Position numbers and translations under genes: made by a program. Positions 39,660 to 49,289 of a stretch of 64,000 nucleotides of DNA are shown piece by piece. The notes under the pieces are model-generated. The model saw only the letters and a program-made list of their open reading frames with translations, ran no database searches and had not been told where the DNA came from. Source of the stretch: an uncultured Acetatifactor sp. (GTDB taxonomy: Bacteria; Bacillota; Clostridia; Lachnospirales; Lachnospiraceae); assembly GCA_910579755.1 (NCBI GenBank), contig CAJTVB010000014.1, forward strand, positions 1 to 64,000, given 5' to 3'. Numbering within the stretch: position 1 is the first letter of the stretch; each line of letters starts with the position of its first letter.

Positions 39660-42600
39660 ATGGAAAAGGAGAACGGTAAAAAAGAGAATTCCTTTATGAT
39701 CAGGCTGTCAACGTTGATCGTGGATAAACGAAAAGGGTTTTATTTGGTATTTATTATGCTGATTTTGTTCAGTGTTTTTTCCATGAACAGGGTGCAGGTG
39801 AATAATGATCTGACCTCGTATCTGCCGGATACTACGGAGACCAGACAGGGGCTGGATCTGATGGAAAAGCAATTTGTTACTTATGGGACGGCCAGAATCA
39901 TGGTATGTAATGTGACTCTGGAGGAAGCCCGGCAGCTGGCAGAGCGTCTGGAGGCTATGGACGGCGTCAGTATGTTGGATTTTGATGATTCCCTGGAGCA
40001 TTATCATGATATGGAAGCGCTTTTTTCCGTGACCTTTGATGGAGAGGCGGATGACGAGGCGTCACTGGAGCATCTGAACGGGATGCTGGAGTTCCTTTCC
40101 GACTATGATGTATATTACACCTCTGATATCGGACAGGAGGAGAGGGATGCTTCGGATCTGGACAATGATATGATCATTATTTTGCTGCTGGCGGGAGTGG
40201 TGATTGTCAGTGTGCTGCTGTTTACTTCCACCACCTATGCGGAGATCCCTGTATTTTTGATGACTTTTATCGTGGCGGCCATTTTGAACAAGGGTACAAA
40301 TTACTGGTTCGGAACCATCAGCTTTGTGACGGATTCCATCGCAGTGGTGCTGCAGCTGGCGCTGGCGGTGGACTATGCTATTATTCTATGTCATCGTTTC
40401 ATGGAAGAGCATGAGGACAAGGATGCCAGAGAGGCTGTCATCGTGGCGCTGAGCAAGGCCATTCCCGAGATATCATCCAGCTCTCTGACCACTGTTTCCG
40501 GTATGGTGGCGCTGATGTTTATGCAGTTTCGGATCGGCTATGACATGGGAATTGTGCTGGCAAAGGCAATTGTCATGAGTCTGGTTTCCGTGTTTTTCCT
40601 GATGCCGGGACTGCTCCTGACCTTTGCCAGGGCCATAGATCATTCTCATCATAAAAGCTTTGTGCCCAAGATTACGGCGGTGGGTAAATTCTGTGTACAT
40701 ACCAGGTTCATTATACCGCCTCTGTTTATTCTGGTAGTGATCGCGGCAGCGGTATTGTCCGGGAGGACGAATTATGTGTACGATATGAATACATTGGAAT
40801 CCAAGTCCATGAGCGCAAATCGTTTTTCGGTGAGCATGGTCAATCGGGAATTTGGCAAGATCAATCAGCTGGCGGTTATGGTGCCCAGGGGGGACTACGA
40901 AAAGGAGGGGCAGGCGCTTAGAGCGCTGGAGGCCATGGAAGAAGTGGACTCCGTGATGGGCTTGGCCAACATTGAGGCCATGGACGGGTATATTCTCACC
41001 CAGCAGCTCACGCCCCGGGAGTTTTCGGAGCTGGTGGATCTGGACGTTGAGGTGGCTGATCTGCTCTACACGGCTTATGCGGTAGGAGACAGTAATTATG
41101 GAGCGCTGGTCAGCGGCGTCAGTCAGTACAAGGTTCCTTTGATTGATATGTTTTTGTTTATTTATGATCAAAAGGAAAAAGGAAATATCACCCTGGAGGA
41201 TGAGCTGGAGGAGACCTTGTCGGACGCTTATTCTCAGATCAGCATTGCCAGGGATCAATTGCAGGGTGAGGATTACAGCCGTTTTGTGCTGGAGCTTTCC
41301 GTTCCGGCGGAAGGGCAGGAAACCTATGATGCGTTGGAGCGGGTCAGGGATCAGGTAGCCAGATTTTATGACAGGGAACAGATTTTACTGGCGGGAAATT
41401 CCACCAGCAACAAGGACTTAAGTGATTCCTTCGGAATGGATAATACCATAATCACGGTTTTAACAGCTCTTTTTGTAATGATTATATTGCTGTTTACCTT
41501 CCAGTCAGCGGGACTGCCCGTCCTTCTGGTGCTGACGATTCAGGGAAGCATCTGGATGAATTTCTCCCTGCCTTATCTGCTGAATGAGCCGGTGTTTTTC
41601 CTGGGATATCTTGTGGTATCTGCTATTCAGATGGGAGCCACAATAGACTATGCGATTGTAATTACAAGCCGTTATATGGAGCTGAAGGTTTACATGTCTA
41701 TTAAGGAGGCCATTGTGGAGACCTTGAATCAGGCGTTTCCCACCATTGTAACCAGTGGCTCCATGCTGGTGGCCGCGGGCTTCATCATCAGCAATGTTTC
41801 TTCTAATGCAGTGGTGGCGGCCATAGGGCTGGCGCTGGGAAGGGGGACGCTGACTTCCATAGCTCTGGTTTTGCTGGTATTGCCTCAGACGCTGCTGATC
41901 GGGGACATCATTATAGAAAAAACAGCCTTCACGCTGAAGCGGGATATGACGAAGCCGCTGCCCACAGGAGGGCGGATCCGCATGTCAGGCCATATCAAGG
42001 GCTTTGTGAACGGGGTGATCGAGGGCGAGTTTACCGGAGTCATCGACGGCGAGATGGGTGCGGTGGTACGGGCCAGAGATACGGTGGAATCTCTGGATCA
42101 GTTCCGTCAGGAGGAAACAGCGGTTCCTGTTTTGGAAACGAAGATGGAGGAAGGCGGTTTGAAGGACAAGGAAGAGACTCAGGAAACATCAGAAGATATC
42201 ACAGAAGCAGAGAAGACTCATGAAGAAGCGGCAAAGAGCGTAAAAAAATTATATTCGGTTCTTATCTTCCTGTGTGCGGCAGGCCTGCTTTCCCGGCCCA
42301 TTCCCGTTCAGGCGGCGGAGGGGCAGACCTATGGTCAATATATTGCCGGGTCGGAGGCAGAGGGAATTCCCCAGGAGGAGAGCGGGTATACGCTGATCTG
42401 CATTTCCACGGAGCAGGAGCTGGCACAGCTGGCGGAAAACTGCAAACTGGACAGCTGGTCCCGGGATAAATATGTTAAACTGGAGGCGGATATTATTCTG
42501 CAGGAATATAGGAGTATTTCCATTCCCAGCTTTGGCGGCATTTTTGACGGAGGAGGGCATCGGATTCAGGGCCTGGAGCTGACGGCACCAGGATCCCGGA

Positions 42601-45347
42601 CAGGACTTTTTCGGTATATTCAGGAAAGCGGCACAGTCAAAAATCTGCAGGTGGAAGGCAGAGTGAGCTCGGAGGGAAGCGGCAGCCAGGCAGGTATTCT
42701 GGCAGGAGTTAATTATGGACGGATATGGAACTGCGAGGTTTCCGGAAGCATATCCGGGAAGGACGAAATCGGAGGTTTGGCCGGCATCAATCAGGAGACA
42801 GGAGAGATCCGGCAGTGCAAATCCAATGCTCTGGTGACAGGAGTCCATTATACGGGAGGAATCTGCGGCGTAAATCGGGGAATTATAAACAATTGCAGCA
42901 ATGGGGGAGCGGTGAACACCAACAGTGAGGAGGTACTTTATGATCTGGAGGATCTGACCATGGAGAGGCTGGAGGATCTGAACAGTGTCTCCAATGTGGC
43001 AGTACATACTGATACCGGCGGCATTGCGGGCTACTCTGAGGGAAAGATTTATTATTGTTCCAATTCTGGAACAGTGGGCTATCAGCATGTGGGTTATAAT
43101 GTAGGAGGCATCGCAGGCAGGCTTCACCAGGGCTATGTGCAAAGCTGCACCAATTCAGGCCATGTGCTGGGACGAAAGGATGTAGGCGGGATCGCCGGCC
43201 AGATGGAACCGTTTTTGGAGATTGAGTATCTGAATGATAAGCTGGACGAGATTGACCGGGAATCGGAGAAGCTGATCGGATTGCTGGAGGAGACCCACAG
43301 TGATCTGAACCATTATGGAAGTCAGGCAGCTTCCTTCTCCAAGGCTGTGACAGCCAGCCTGAACAGAGTATCCCAGGCCTCAGGCAGTCTTATATCTACG
43401 GTACATGAGCTGTGGTATATCTATAATCAGGAGCTGACAGGTGTAACGAATGATTTGAGGCGGCTGAATACTGAGCTGGAGGAGCAGAGTAAGGCAGACC
43501 AAAATTCGGGGAATCAGGGGCAGGCGGATCCGTTAGATATAGAAGAAGGGGATTTGCCTTTGAAAGATCTTACCGTAAGCGGAGGGGATGTGCTCGGCGG
43601 CTTGGATCCGGGAGATATTACGATCAAGGCTCCTGACAATCTGGAAGGCTATCTGGCGGCTTTGCGCAGATTCGGGGACAGCGCAGGCACTCATCTTACC
43701 AATACGACGAATGCTTTCCGGGACAGGAATGACACGATCACCAATAATCTGAACGTTTTAGATGAGGGATTACAGTCTGCCTGCAGGGATATGGACCAGC
43801 TGGCGGAGGTGCTGGAGAAGGGAACCGGTCAGGTGGGCGAGGACACGGATGCGGTGATCGCACAGATCAAGGTGCTTCGAAAATCCATGAACGAATTGAG
43901 GGACGATTTATTCCGGTATGAAGGAATTTCCATAGAGGATACCTCCGACGAGGCCGCCGGCGGCGACATGGATCATCTGGGGGCGGAGCAGGAGGTCTAT
44001 TACGATACCTCATCTTTCCAGCAGGGAAAGGTGACGCTGTGCATCAACCAGGGAAGAGTGGAGGCGGATACCAATGTGGGAGGAATCGTAGGGCAGATTT
44101 CCACAGAGCTGGATTTTGATCCCGAGGATGATGTGGATATTACGGGGGAAAGAAGCTTTAATATTGAGCAGACTGTTAAGGCGGTGGTTCGGGAAAGCCG
44201 CAATCTGGGAAATGTAACAGGGAAAAAGGACCATGCGGGAGGCATTGTTGGAAAGGCGGATTATGGAGCGATAATTTCCTGCGAGTCCTATGGAAATGTA
44301 GCCAGCACTGACGGAAGCTATGTGGGTGGCATCGCCGGTTCCTCCCGTTATTGTGTCAGAAGCTGTTATTTTCTGGGAAGCTTGTCCGGGGAAAATTATG
44401 TGGGCGGAATCGTTGGAAGAGGAAGCGATATTCTTTACAGCTATTCGAATCCTTCCATAGAGCTGACAGGAGAGTGTGCGGGAGCCGTGGCGGGAATGCT
44501 GGAGGAAGAAGGGTTTCTGTATGGAAATTATTATGTGGAAGGAAGTCTTCCCGGTGTGGATTTCATCGGCTATGCAGGCGGGGCGCAGCCTCTTTCCTAT
44601 GAAGAATTCTGCAGCAGAGAAGGTGTTCCCGCAGCCTTCCGGGAGTTTCAGGTGGTCTTTTCGGTGGAAGGCCAGGAGCTGGCATCGTTTACCTGTGGTT
44701 ATGGGGACTCGCTGGATGAGTCTTTGATCCCCAGGATCCCGGAGAAGGAAGGTTTTTATGGGGTATGGCCGGAATTTGATTATGGATTTATCACGGGGAG
44801 CCGTGTGCTGGAGGCTCAATATGAGCCATGGATATCCTCTCTGGACAGCCAGGAGAAAAATGCGGAGGGCAGACCCTGTGTTCTGGTACAGGGACAGTTC
44901 CTGCCGGGGGCGCGTCTTGTTTTGACAGACCGGCAGGAGGGCACCGGGATAGCGGTGGTTTATGAAACGGCGGAAAGCAATTCCACAGAAAACCAAACTG
45001 CAGATAACCAATCGAATGGGCAGGCAGGAGAATATAACGGTTTACTGACGGTAAGAGTTTTCAGCCAGGACCCGGAAAATACACTGGTGGAAATCTTTGA
45101 GGATGGCATATACAAATCGGCAGAAACCTCTGTTATAGGAAGCTACCTGGAGTTTTCTATGGAGGGGAACGGAATTTTCCGGTTGACGGCAGTTTCGGAT
45201 GACAGTAAACTGGAAGTGTTTATGATAATCGGCGGAGCGGGAGCAGCTATAATTATAGTGCTGATTGCAATAAAGCTGTGCCGGAAGCACAGCAAAAAGA
45301 AATCCCAGGAAGCCGGGCCGGCGCAGAGGGAAAAGGAGAGGCCGTGA
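39660..45347 (+). CDS. MMPL/RND permease fused to a GLUG-repeat surface domain
   Basis: The 1895-residue protein begins as an MMPL (HAE3-type RND) permease. TM1 is near 29-48 and two transmembrane bundles lie near 175-335 and 590-765, each with the proton-relay-like VDYAI (about 237) or TIDYAI (about 661). After an acidic cytoplasmic linker (about 780-860), a signal-like helix (KKLYSVLIFLCAAGLL then SRPIPVQAAEG, about 855-885) leads outward. GLUG-type repeats follow (GGLAGINQETGEI, GGICGVNRGIINNCSNGG, GGIAGYSEGKIYYCSNSGTV) at about 955-1180 and again at 1465-1620, flanking a coiled-coil (about 1185-1450). A C-terminal membrane helix (FMIIGGAGAAIIIVLIAI) and basic tail anchor the end. It probably exports or transfers lipids or hydrophobic compounds. 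TetR next door likely controls it; its stop overlaps the next start. Confidence 0.85.
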   Translation: MEKENGKKENSFMIRLSTLIVDKRKGFYLVFIMLILFSVFSMNRVQVNNDLTSYLPDTTETRQGLDLMEKQFVTYGTARIMVCNVTLEEARQLAERLEAMDGVSMLDFDDSLEHYHDMEALFSVTFDGEADDEASLEHLNGMLEFLSDYDVYYTSDIGQEERDASDLDNDMIIILLLAGVVIVSVLLFTSTTYAEIPVFLMTFIVAAILNKGTNYWFGTISFVTDSIAVVLQLALAVDYAIILCHRFMEEHEDKDAREAVIVALSKAIPEISSSSLTTVSGMVALMFMQFRIGYDMGIVLAKAIVMSLVSVFFLMPGLLLTFARAIDHSHHKSFVPKITAVGKFCVHTRFIIPPLFILVVIAAAVLSGRTNYVYDMNTLESKSMSANRFSVSMVNREFGKINQLAVMVPRGDYEKEGQALRALEAMEEVDSVMGLANIEAMDGYILTQQLTPREFSELVDLDVEVADLLYTAYAVGDSNYGALVSGVSQYKVPLIDMFLFIYDQKEKGNITLEDELEETLSDAYSQISIARDQLQGEDYSRFVLELSVPAEGQETYDALERVRDQVARFYDREQILLAGNSTSNKDLSDSFGMDNTIITVLTALFVMIILLFTFQSAGLPVLLVLTIQGSIWMNFSLPYLLNEPVFFLGYLVVSAIQMGATIDYAIVITSRYMELKVYMSIKEAIVETLNQAFPTIVTSGSMLVAAGFIISNVSSNAVVAAIGLALGRGTLTSIALVLLVLPQTLLIGDIIIEKTAFTLKRDMTKPLPTGGRIRMSGHIKGFVNGVIEGEFTGVIDGEMGAVVRARDTVESLDQFRQEETAVPVLETKMEEGGLKDKEETQETSEDITEAEKTHEEAAKSVKKLYSVLIFLCAAGLLSRPIPVQAAEGQTYGQYIAGSEAEGIPQEESGYTLICISTEQELAQLAENCKLDSWSRDKYVKLEADIILQEYRSISIPSFGGIFDGGGHRIQGLELTAPGSRTGLFRYIQESGTVKNLQVEGRVSSEGSGSQAGILAGVNYGRIWNCEVSGSISGKDEIGGLAGINQETGEIRQCKSNALVTGVHYTGGICGVNRGIINNCSNGGAVNTNSEEVLYDLEDLTMERLEDLNSVSNVAVHTDTGGIAGYSEGKIYYCSNSGTVGYQHVGYNVGGIAGRLHQGYVQSCTNSGHVLGRKDVGGIAGQMEPFLEIEYLNDKLDEIDRESEKLIGLLEETHSDLNHYGSQAASFSKAVTASLNRVSQASGSLISTVHELWYIYNQELTGVTNDLRRLNTELEEQSKADQNSGNQGQADPLDIEEGDLPLKDLTVSGGDVLGGLDPGDITIKAPDNLEGYLAALRRFGDSAGTHLTNTTNAFRDRNDTITNNLNVLDEGLQSACRDMDQLAEVLEKGTGQVGEDTDAVIAQIKVLRKSMNELRDDLFRYEGISIEDTSDEAAGGDMDHLGAEQEVYYDTSSFQQGKVTLCINQGRVEADTNVGGIVGQISTELDFDPEDDVDITGERSFNIEQTVKAVVRESRNLGNVTGKKDHAGGIVGKADYGAIISCESYGNVASTDGSYVGGIAGSSRYCVRSCYFLGSLSGENYVGGIVGRGSDILYSYSNPSIELTGECAGAVAGMLEEEGFLYGNYYVEGSLPGVDFIGYAGGAQPLSYEEFCSREGVPAAFREFQVVFSVEGQELASFTCGYGDSLDESLIPRIPEKEGFYGVWPEFDYGFITGSRVLEAQYEPWISSLDSQEKNAEGRPCVLVQGQFLPGARLVLTDRQEGTGIAVVYETAESNSTENQTADNQSNGQAGEYNGLLTVRVFSQDPENTLVEIFEDGIYKSAETSVIGSYLEFSMEGNGIFRLTAVSDDSKLEVFMIIGGAGAAIIIVLIAIKLCRKHSKKKSQEAGPAQREKERP

Positions 45348-46933
45348 TGGTTCAATACAGAAATTTGTTAGATCGGGAGATTAACAGGGATATGTTCCGG
45401 CAGTTTATCCGGCGCCAGGTGGTGGGAAATTGTTATCGATGGGAGAAGGATCACTGGGAAATTCGTGAGGATCCCTTTATTGACGACTGGTCGGAGGATG
45501 ACTATCAGGTATTGATCCGATGCCTGAAAAATACGGCGTCTACAGGAGGCTTTGTGCAGGGCGCTTTCCGTGATGGCGTTTTAAAGGGCTTTGCGTCGGT
45601 GGAGGCTGAATTTTTGGATGAGGAGCGCAGGTATTTGGATCTTTCCAGTATCCATGTGTCCTCGGATGCCCGACGGATGGGAATCGGAAAACGGCTGTTT
45701 CTTGGGGCGGTGCAGTGGGCCAGGAAAAATGGGGCGGAAAAGCTTTATATTTCCGCCCATTCTGCTGTGGAGAGCCAGGCCTTTTATCGGTCCCTTGGGT
45801 GCGTGGATGCTCTGTGGCGCTGTGAAGCCCACGTGGCGCAGGAGCCCTATGACTGCCAGCTGGAGTATGTGATTTCCATGTTGAAGGGGAACCCTGCGGC
45901 GGAAGGCATCGTTCTGAAGATGGATCCCCCGGCGGAAGGCACCGTTCTGAAGATGGATCCCCCGGCGGAAGATGCCAGCCTGAAGATGGATCCCCCGGCG
46001 GAAGATGCCGGCCTGAAGATGAATCCCCCGGCGGAAGGCACCGTTCTGAAGATGGATCCCCCGGCGGAAGATGCCAGCCTGAAGATGGATCCCCCGGCGG
46101 AAGGCACCGTTCTGAAGATGAATCCCCCGGCGGAAGGCACCAGGCTGGAAGGAAAGCCCGGTGCCTGGATTCTGGAGGGATGTGTGGACAGTGTGGAATC
46201 TGCCGTCACCGCCTGGGAGGCAGGAGCAGGCAGGCTGGAGCTGTGCGCAAATCTCATGATCGGAGGAACGACCCCTTCTCTTGCGGCCTTTCGTCAGGTA
46301 AAGCGATTGTGTCGTGTACCGGTGCATGTGCTGATTCGCCCCAGGCCTGGAGATTTCTGTTATACGAAGCAGGAATTTGCCCTGATTCGGGAGGAGATAA
46401 GCATTTTTCGGAAAGAAGGGGCGGACGGGATTGTTATCGGTATCCTGAAGCCGGACGGCAGGCTGGATCTGGAGCGGATGAAGTTATTGATGGAGGATGC
46501 CCAGGGCATGTCCGTGACTCTGCACAGGGCCTTCGATGTATGCGCGGATCCTTATGAGGCTCTGGAGCAGGCGGCGGCGCTGGGGATTCACACCATTCTC
46601 ACCTCCGGGGGCCGGGCAAATTGTATAGAGGGAATTCAGTGTCTGGGAAAGCTTATGTCGCAGGCCGACGGGCAGATCAGGATCATGGCGGGAGGCGGCG
46701 TGGATGCCTCCGTGATCCCAAGGCTGTTCTGGGAAGCGGGCATCCGGGATTTTCACATGTCGGGAAAGATGATCTGCCAAAGCCCCATGACTTACCGCAA
46801 GGGTGATGTCCACATGGGCGCGGAGGGCTTCGGAGAATATGAGCTGTGGCGTGCCGACGGGGAAAGGTTCCGGGAGGCGGCGCGGATTCTGGATCAACAG
46901 TCAAAACAGGACAGGGAGCAGAAAGGCCGATAA
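45347..46933 (+). CDS. GNAT acetyltransferase-CutC fusion with repeat linker
   Basis: ATG 45347 overlaps the permease stop (TGATG), giving 528 residues. Residues 1-175 are a GNAT domain (HVSSDARRMGIGKRLFLGAV is the acetyl-CoA loop, then LYISAHSAVESQAFYRSLGC). Residues 185-268 are seven full and one partial copies of an 11-residue repeat, PPAE(G/D)xxLKM(D/N). Residues 273 to about 500 are a CutC TIM barrel (EGCVDSVESAVTAWEAGAGR, LELCANLMIGGTTPSLAAF, VHVLIRPRPGDF, GIVIGILKPDGRLD, VTLHRAFDVC, ILTSGGRANCIEG, IMAGGGVDASVI). CutC was linked to copper homeostasis, but its reaction is unsettled. The fusion suggests acetylation coupled to the barrel's substrate. The reading frame is intact across all parts. 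Confidence 0.88.
   Translation: MVQYRNLLDREINRDMFRQFIRRQVVGNCYRWEKDHWEIREDPFIDDWSEDDYQVLIRCLKNTASTGGFVQGAFRDGVLKGFASVEAEFLDEERRYLDLSSIHVSSDARRMGIGKRLFLGAVQWARKNGAEKLYISAHSAVESQAFYRSLGCVDALWRCEAHVAQEPYDCQLEYVISMLKGNPAAEGIVLKMDPPAEGTVLKMDPPAEDASLKMDPPAEDAGLKMNPPAEGTVLKMDPPAEDASLKMDPPAEGTVLKMNPPAEGTRLEGKPGAWILEGCVDSVESAVTAWEAGAGRLELCANLMIGGTTPSLAAFRQVKRLCRVPVHVLIRPRPGDFCYTKQEFALIREEISIFRKEGADGIVIGILKPDGRLDLERMKLLMEDAQGMSVTLHRAFDVCADPYEALEQAAALGIHTILTSGGRANCIEGIQCLGKLMSQADGQIRIMAGGGVDASVIPRLFWEAGIRDFHMSGKMICQSPMTYRKGDVHMGAEGFGEYELWRADGERFREAARILDQQSKQDREQKGR
45899..46150 (+). repeat. 33-bp in-frame tandem repeat array
   Basis: Seven complete units and one partial unit of 33 bases (GCGGAAGGCACCGTTCTGAA then GATGGATCCCCCG) encode the Pro-Pro-Ala-Glu linker. 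Variants G-T-V, D-A-S and D-A-G alternate, and D alternates with N. Near-identity of the units indicates recent expansion, so copy number may vary between strains. Confidence 0.95.
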
Positions 46934-46969
46934 GCCGGAACAGGAAGTCTTCTCAACCCGGGAAACCTA

Positions 46970-46998
46970 TTGCATTTTGTGCTTTTGCGTGATATTAT
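46970..46998 (+). promoter_or_regulatory. Promoter of ptb-buk
   Basis: TTGCAT (46970-46975), 17 bases, TATTAT (46993-46998); ptb starts 46 bases later behind GGAAGATAGGAA. Confidence 0.55.
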
Positions 46999-47043
46999 TT
47001 TAACGATAAGAAATCCCGGCAGGGGCAGAAAGGAAGATAGGAA

Positions 47044-47976
47044 ATGAAACAGAGTTTTGACCATATTGTAGAAGCGGTCAAGGAGTGCGGCAAAAAGACA
47101 GTGGCGGTGTCCGTGGCCCAGGATTCCGCAGTGCTGGAGGCGGTGAAGGCGGCAAAAGAAAGAGGCATTGCGGATGCCATTCTGGTAGGCGACGAGGCAA
47201 AAATCAGAGAGATTGCGGCTTCCGTCGGAATGGACCTGGAGGGCTTTGAAATCATTGATGAACCGGATGTGATTCAGGCTTCCCTGAAGGCCGTGAAGCT
47301 TGCCCATGAGGGGAAAGCTGACATGTATATGAAGGGTCTGATTGATACAAAGAATTTCCTGAAGAGCGTACTGGACAAGGAAGTGGGTCTGCGTACAGGC
47401 AAACCGCTTTCCCATGTGTGCGTGTTTGAGATCCCCGGTATCGACAGACTTTTGTTTTTGACGGATGTGGCTTTTATGACCTATCCTACTCTGGAGGATA
47501 AGGTACATATTATAGAGAATACCCTGCCTGTGTGCAAAGCCTGCGGAATTGAGACGCCCAAGGTGGCTCCTCTGGCGGCAGTGGAGGTGGTGAATCCCAA
47601 GATGCCTGCCACGGTGGAGGCGGCGGAGCTGACAAAAATGTGCGAGGAAGGGCAGATTACCGGCTGTATTATTGATGGTCCTCTTTCCCTGGACCTGGCC
47701 ATCGATGCGGAGGCGGCAAAGCATAAGGGTGCTACGGACAGGAAAATCCAGGGAGATGCGGATATGCTTCTGTTCCCGGATATCCATGCGGGCAATCTGG
47801 TGTATAAGGCTATCGTACATATGGTAAAGGTGAAAAACGGATGCATCCTCACTGGTACCAAGGTGCCTGTGATTCTGACCAGCCGTTCCGATACCTTTGA
47901 GACCAAGGTGAATTCCATTGCCCTGGCGGCGGTAGTGGCTGAGGAGATGAAGAGGCAGGCCGGTCATGCTGAATGA
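47044..47976 (+). CDS. ptb: Phosphate butyryltransferase
   Basis: The 310-residue protein belongs to the phosphate acetyl/butyryltransferase family: KKTVAVSVAQDSAVLEAVKA at the start, ADMYMKGLIDTKNFLKSVLD, FLTDVAFMTYPTLEDKVHII, then ADMLLFPDIHAGNLVYKAIV and VILTSRSDTFETKVNSIALA. It converts butyryl-CoA and phosphate to butyryl-phosphate. Pairing with butyrate kinase 110 bases downstream marks it as Ptb, not Pta. Length is usual for Ptb. The pathway yields ATP by substrate-level phosphorylation, as in some butyrate-producing Clostridia. A good promoter lies upstream, and the two genes form one operon. Confidence 0.93.
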   Translation: MKQSFDHIVEAVKECGKKTVAVSVAQDSAVLEAVKAAKERGIADAILVGDEAKIREIAASVGMDLEGFEIIDEPDVIQASLKAVKLAHEGKADMYMKGLIDTKNFLKSVLDKEVGLRTGKPLSHVCVFEIPGIDRLLFLTDVAFMTYPTLEDKVHIIENTLPVCKACGIETPKVAPLAAVEVVNPKMPATVEAAELTKMCEEGQITGCIIDGPLSLDLAIDAEAAKHKGATDRKIQGDADMLLFPDIHAGNLVYKAIVHMVKVKNGCILTGTKVPVILTSRSDTFETKVNSIALAAVVAEEMKRQAGHAE

Positions 47977-48086
47977 AGTTCTGGATTTGGCTGCGGATCT
48001 GGCCATGGATGCAGCTTCCAAAATAGGATGAGACATGGAATAACAAATTGGAAAAGCTAATAGAAAGAATCAGGAGGATACAGGTA

Positions 48087-49154
48087 ATGTCCATAAAAAG
48101 TTTGATCATCAATCCCGGTTCCACCTCCACTAAAATAGGTGTGTTTGAGGATGAGAACCTGCTGTTTGAAGAGACGCTGAGACATTCCACAGAGGAGATC
48201 GGCAGATATGCCAGTATTGTGGATCAGAAGGATTTCCGCAAAAAGATCATTACGGATCTGCTGGAGTCAAAGCAGTTTGACATAAAGAGCCTGAACGTGG
48301 TAGTGGGACGGGGCGGCATGCTCAAGCCCATCCCCGGAGGCACCTATGCGGTGACAGATGCTTTGCTTGAGGATCTGAAAAAGGGCGTGCAGGGCCAGCA
48401 CGCATCCAATCTGGGCGGTATTCTGGCCAGAGAGATCGGAGATTCCATAGGAGCGCCCTCCTTTATTGTGGATCCGGTGGTGGTGGATGAGCTGATGCCC
48501 ATTGCCAGGTATTCGGGTGTGCCGGAGCTTCCCAGAACCAGTGTATTCCATGCACTGAATCAGAAGGCGGTAGCCAAGAGATATGCCAGAGAGGCCGGAA
48601 AGCCCTATGAGTCCCTGCGTCTGATCGTGGTGCATATGGGAGGCGGCGTGTCTGTGGGCGCTCATGAATATGGAAAAGTGGTGGATGTGTTCAACGCTCT
48701 GGACGGGGACGGCGCATTTTCACCGGAGCGGGCCGGGGCGGTGCCCAGCGGAGCGCTGATCAGAATGTGTTTTTCCGGGAAATATACCGAGAAGGAAGTC
48801 TATGGTAAAGTGGTAGGCAAGGGCGGCTTCAACGCATATCTGGGTACCAACGATATGCGGGAGGTGACCAAACGGGCTAACGAGGGAGACGAGAAAGCGG
48901 CGGAGGCCAAGCAGGCGTTTCTGCTTCAGGTATCCAAGGATATCGGCTCCATGGCCTGCGTGCTGAACGGGAAGGTAGACCAGATCATCGTTACCGGCGG
49001 TATTGCATATGGTGCGGATGTAGTGGCCGCTCTGAAGGAGAGGGCAGAGTGGATTGCGCCCTTTACCGTGTATCCCGGCGAGGATGAGCTTCTGGCTCTG
49101 GCCCAGGGCGCTTTGCGGGTGCTTAAGGGTGAAGAGAAGGCTATGGAGTATTAA
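48087..49154 (+). CDS. buk: Butyrate kinase
   Basis: ATG 48087 has AGGAGG at nine bases; the longer frame upstream has none. The 355-residue protein is an ASKHA-fold acetokinase-family enzyme. The N-terminus KSLIINPGSTSTKIGVFEDE is the butyrate-kinase phosphate-binding start. RGGMLKPIPGGTYAVTD, HASNLGGILARE, RTSVFHALNQKAVAKRYA, VVHMGGGVSVGAHEYGKVVD and IIVTGGIAYGADVV follow. It transfers phosphate from butyryl-phosphate to ADP, forming butyrate and ATP. It may also act on branched acids. It completes the ptb-buk operon, which ends in the large hairpin at 49189-49274. Confidence 0.95.
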   Translation: MSIKSLIINPGSTSTKIGVFEDENLLFEETLRHSTEEIGRYASIVDQKDFRKKIITDLLESKQFDIKSLNVVVGRGGMLKPIPGGTYAVTDALLEDLKKGVQGQHASNLGGILAREIGDSIGAPSFIVDPVVVDELMPIARYSGVPELPRTSVFHALNQKAVAKRYAREAGKPYESLRLIVVHMGGGVSVGAHEYGKVVDVFNALDGDGAFSPERAGAVPSGALIRMCFSGKYTEKEVYGKVVGKGGFNAYLGTNDMREVTKRANEGDEKAAEAKQAFLLQVSKDIGSMACVLNGKVDQIIVTGGIAYGADVVAALKERAEWIAPFTVYPGEDELLALAQGALRVLKGEEKAMEY

Positions 49155-49188
49155 GGCTTTTTGACCAATTTATATTACCTGAAAACTG

Positions 49189-49274
49189 ACCCTGAAGCTG
49201 TGCAGCCGGGGGCCGGACGGAGTTGTTTTCGTACAGACACCCGGGGCGGAGCCGTCTGCGGCGTCAGGGTTTTT
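49189..49274 (+). terminator. Large structured terminator between buk and ktrB
   Basis: ACCCTGA (49189-49195) closes with TCAGGGT (49264-49270), followed by TTTT; GC-rich inner stems fill the 68 bases between. It ends the buk transcript, or acts as an attenuator in the leader of ktrB, which starts 16 bases later with a poor ribosome site. Confidence 0.55.
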
Positions 49275-49289
49275 GAATGAGAAAAAATC

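Noticed and set aside
45899..46150. Regular 33-bp repeats as a CRISPR array
   Set aside because: The units are directly abutting with no spacers, stay in frame and encode a linker between two enzyme domains.
49189..49274. Cyclic di-AMP (ydaO-type) riboswitch before ktrB
   Set aside because: The location is suggestive, but conserved ydaO segments could not be matched; only a terminator-like hairpin is supported.
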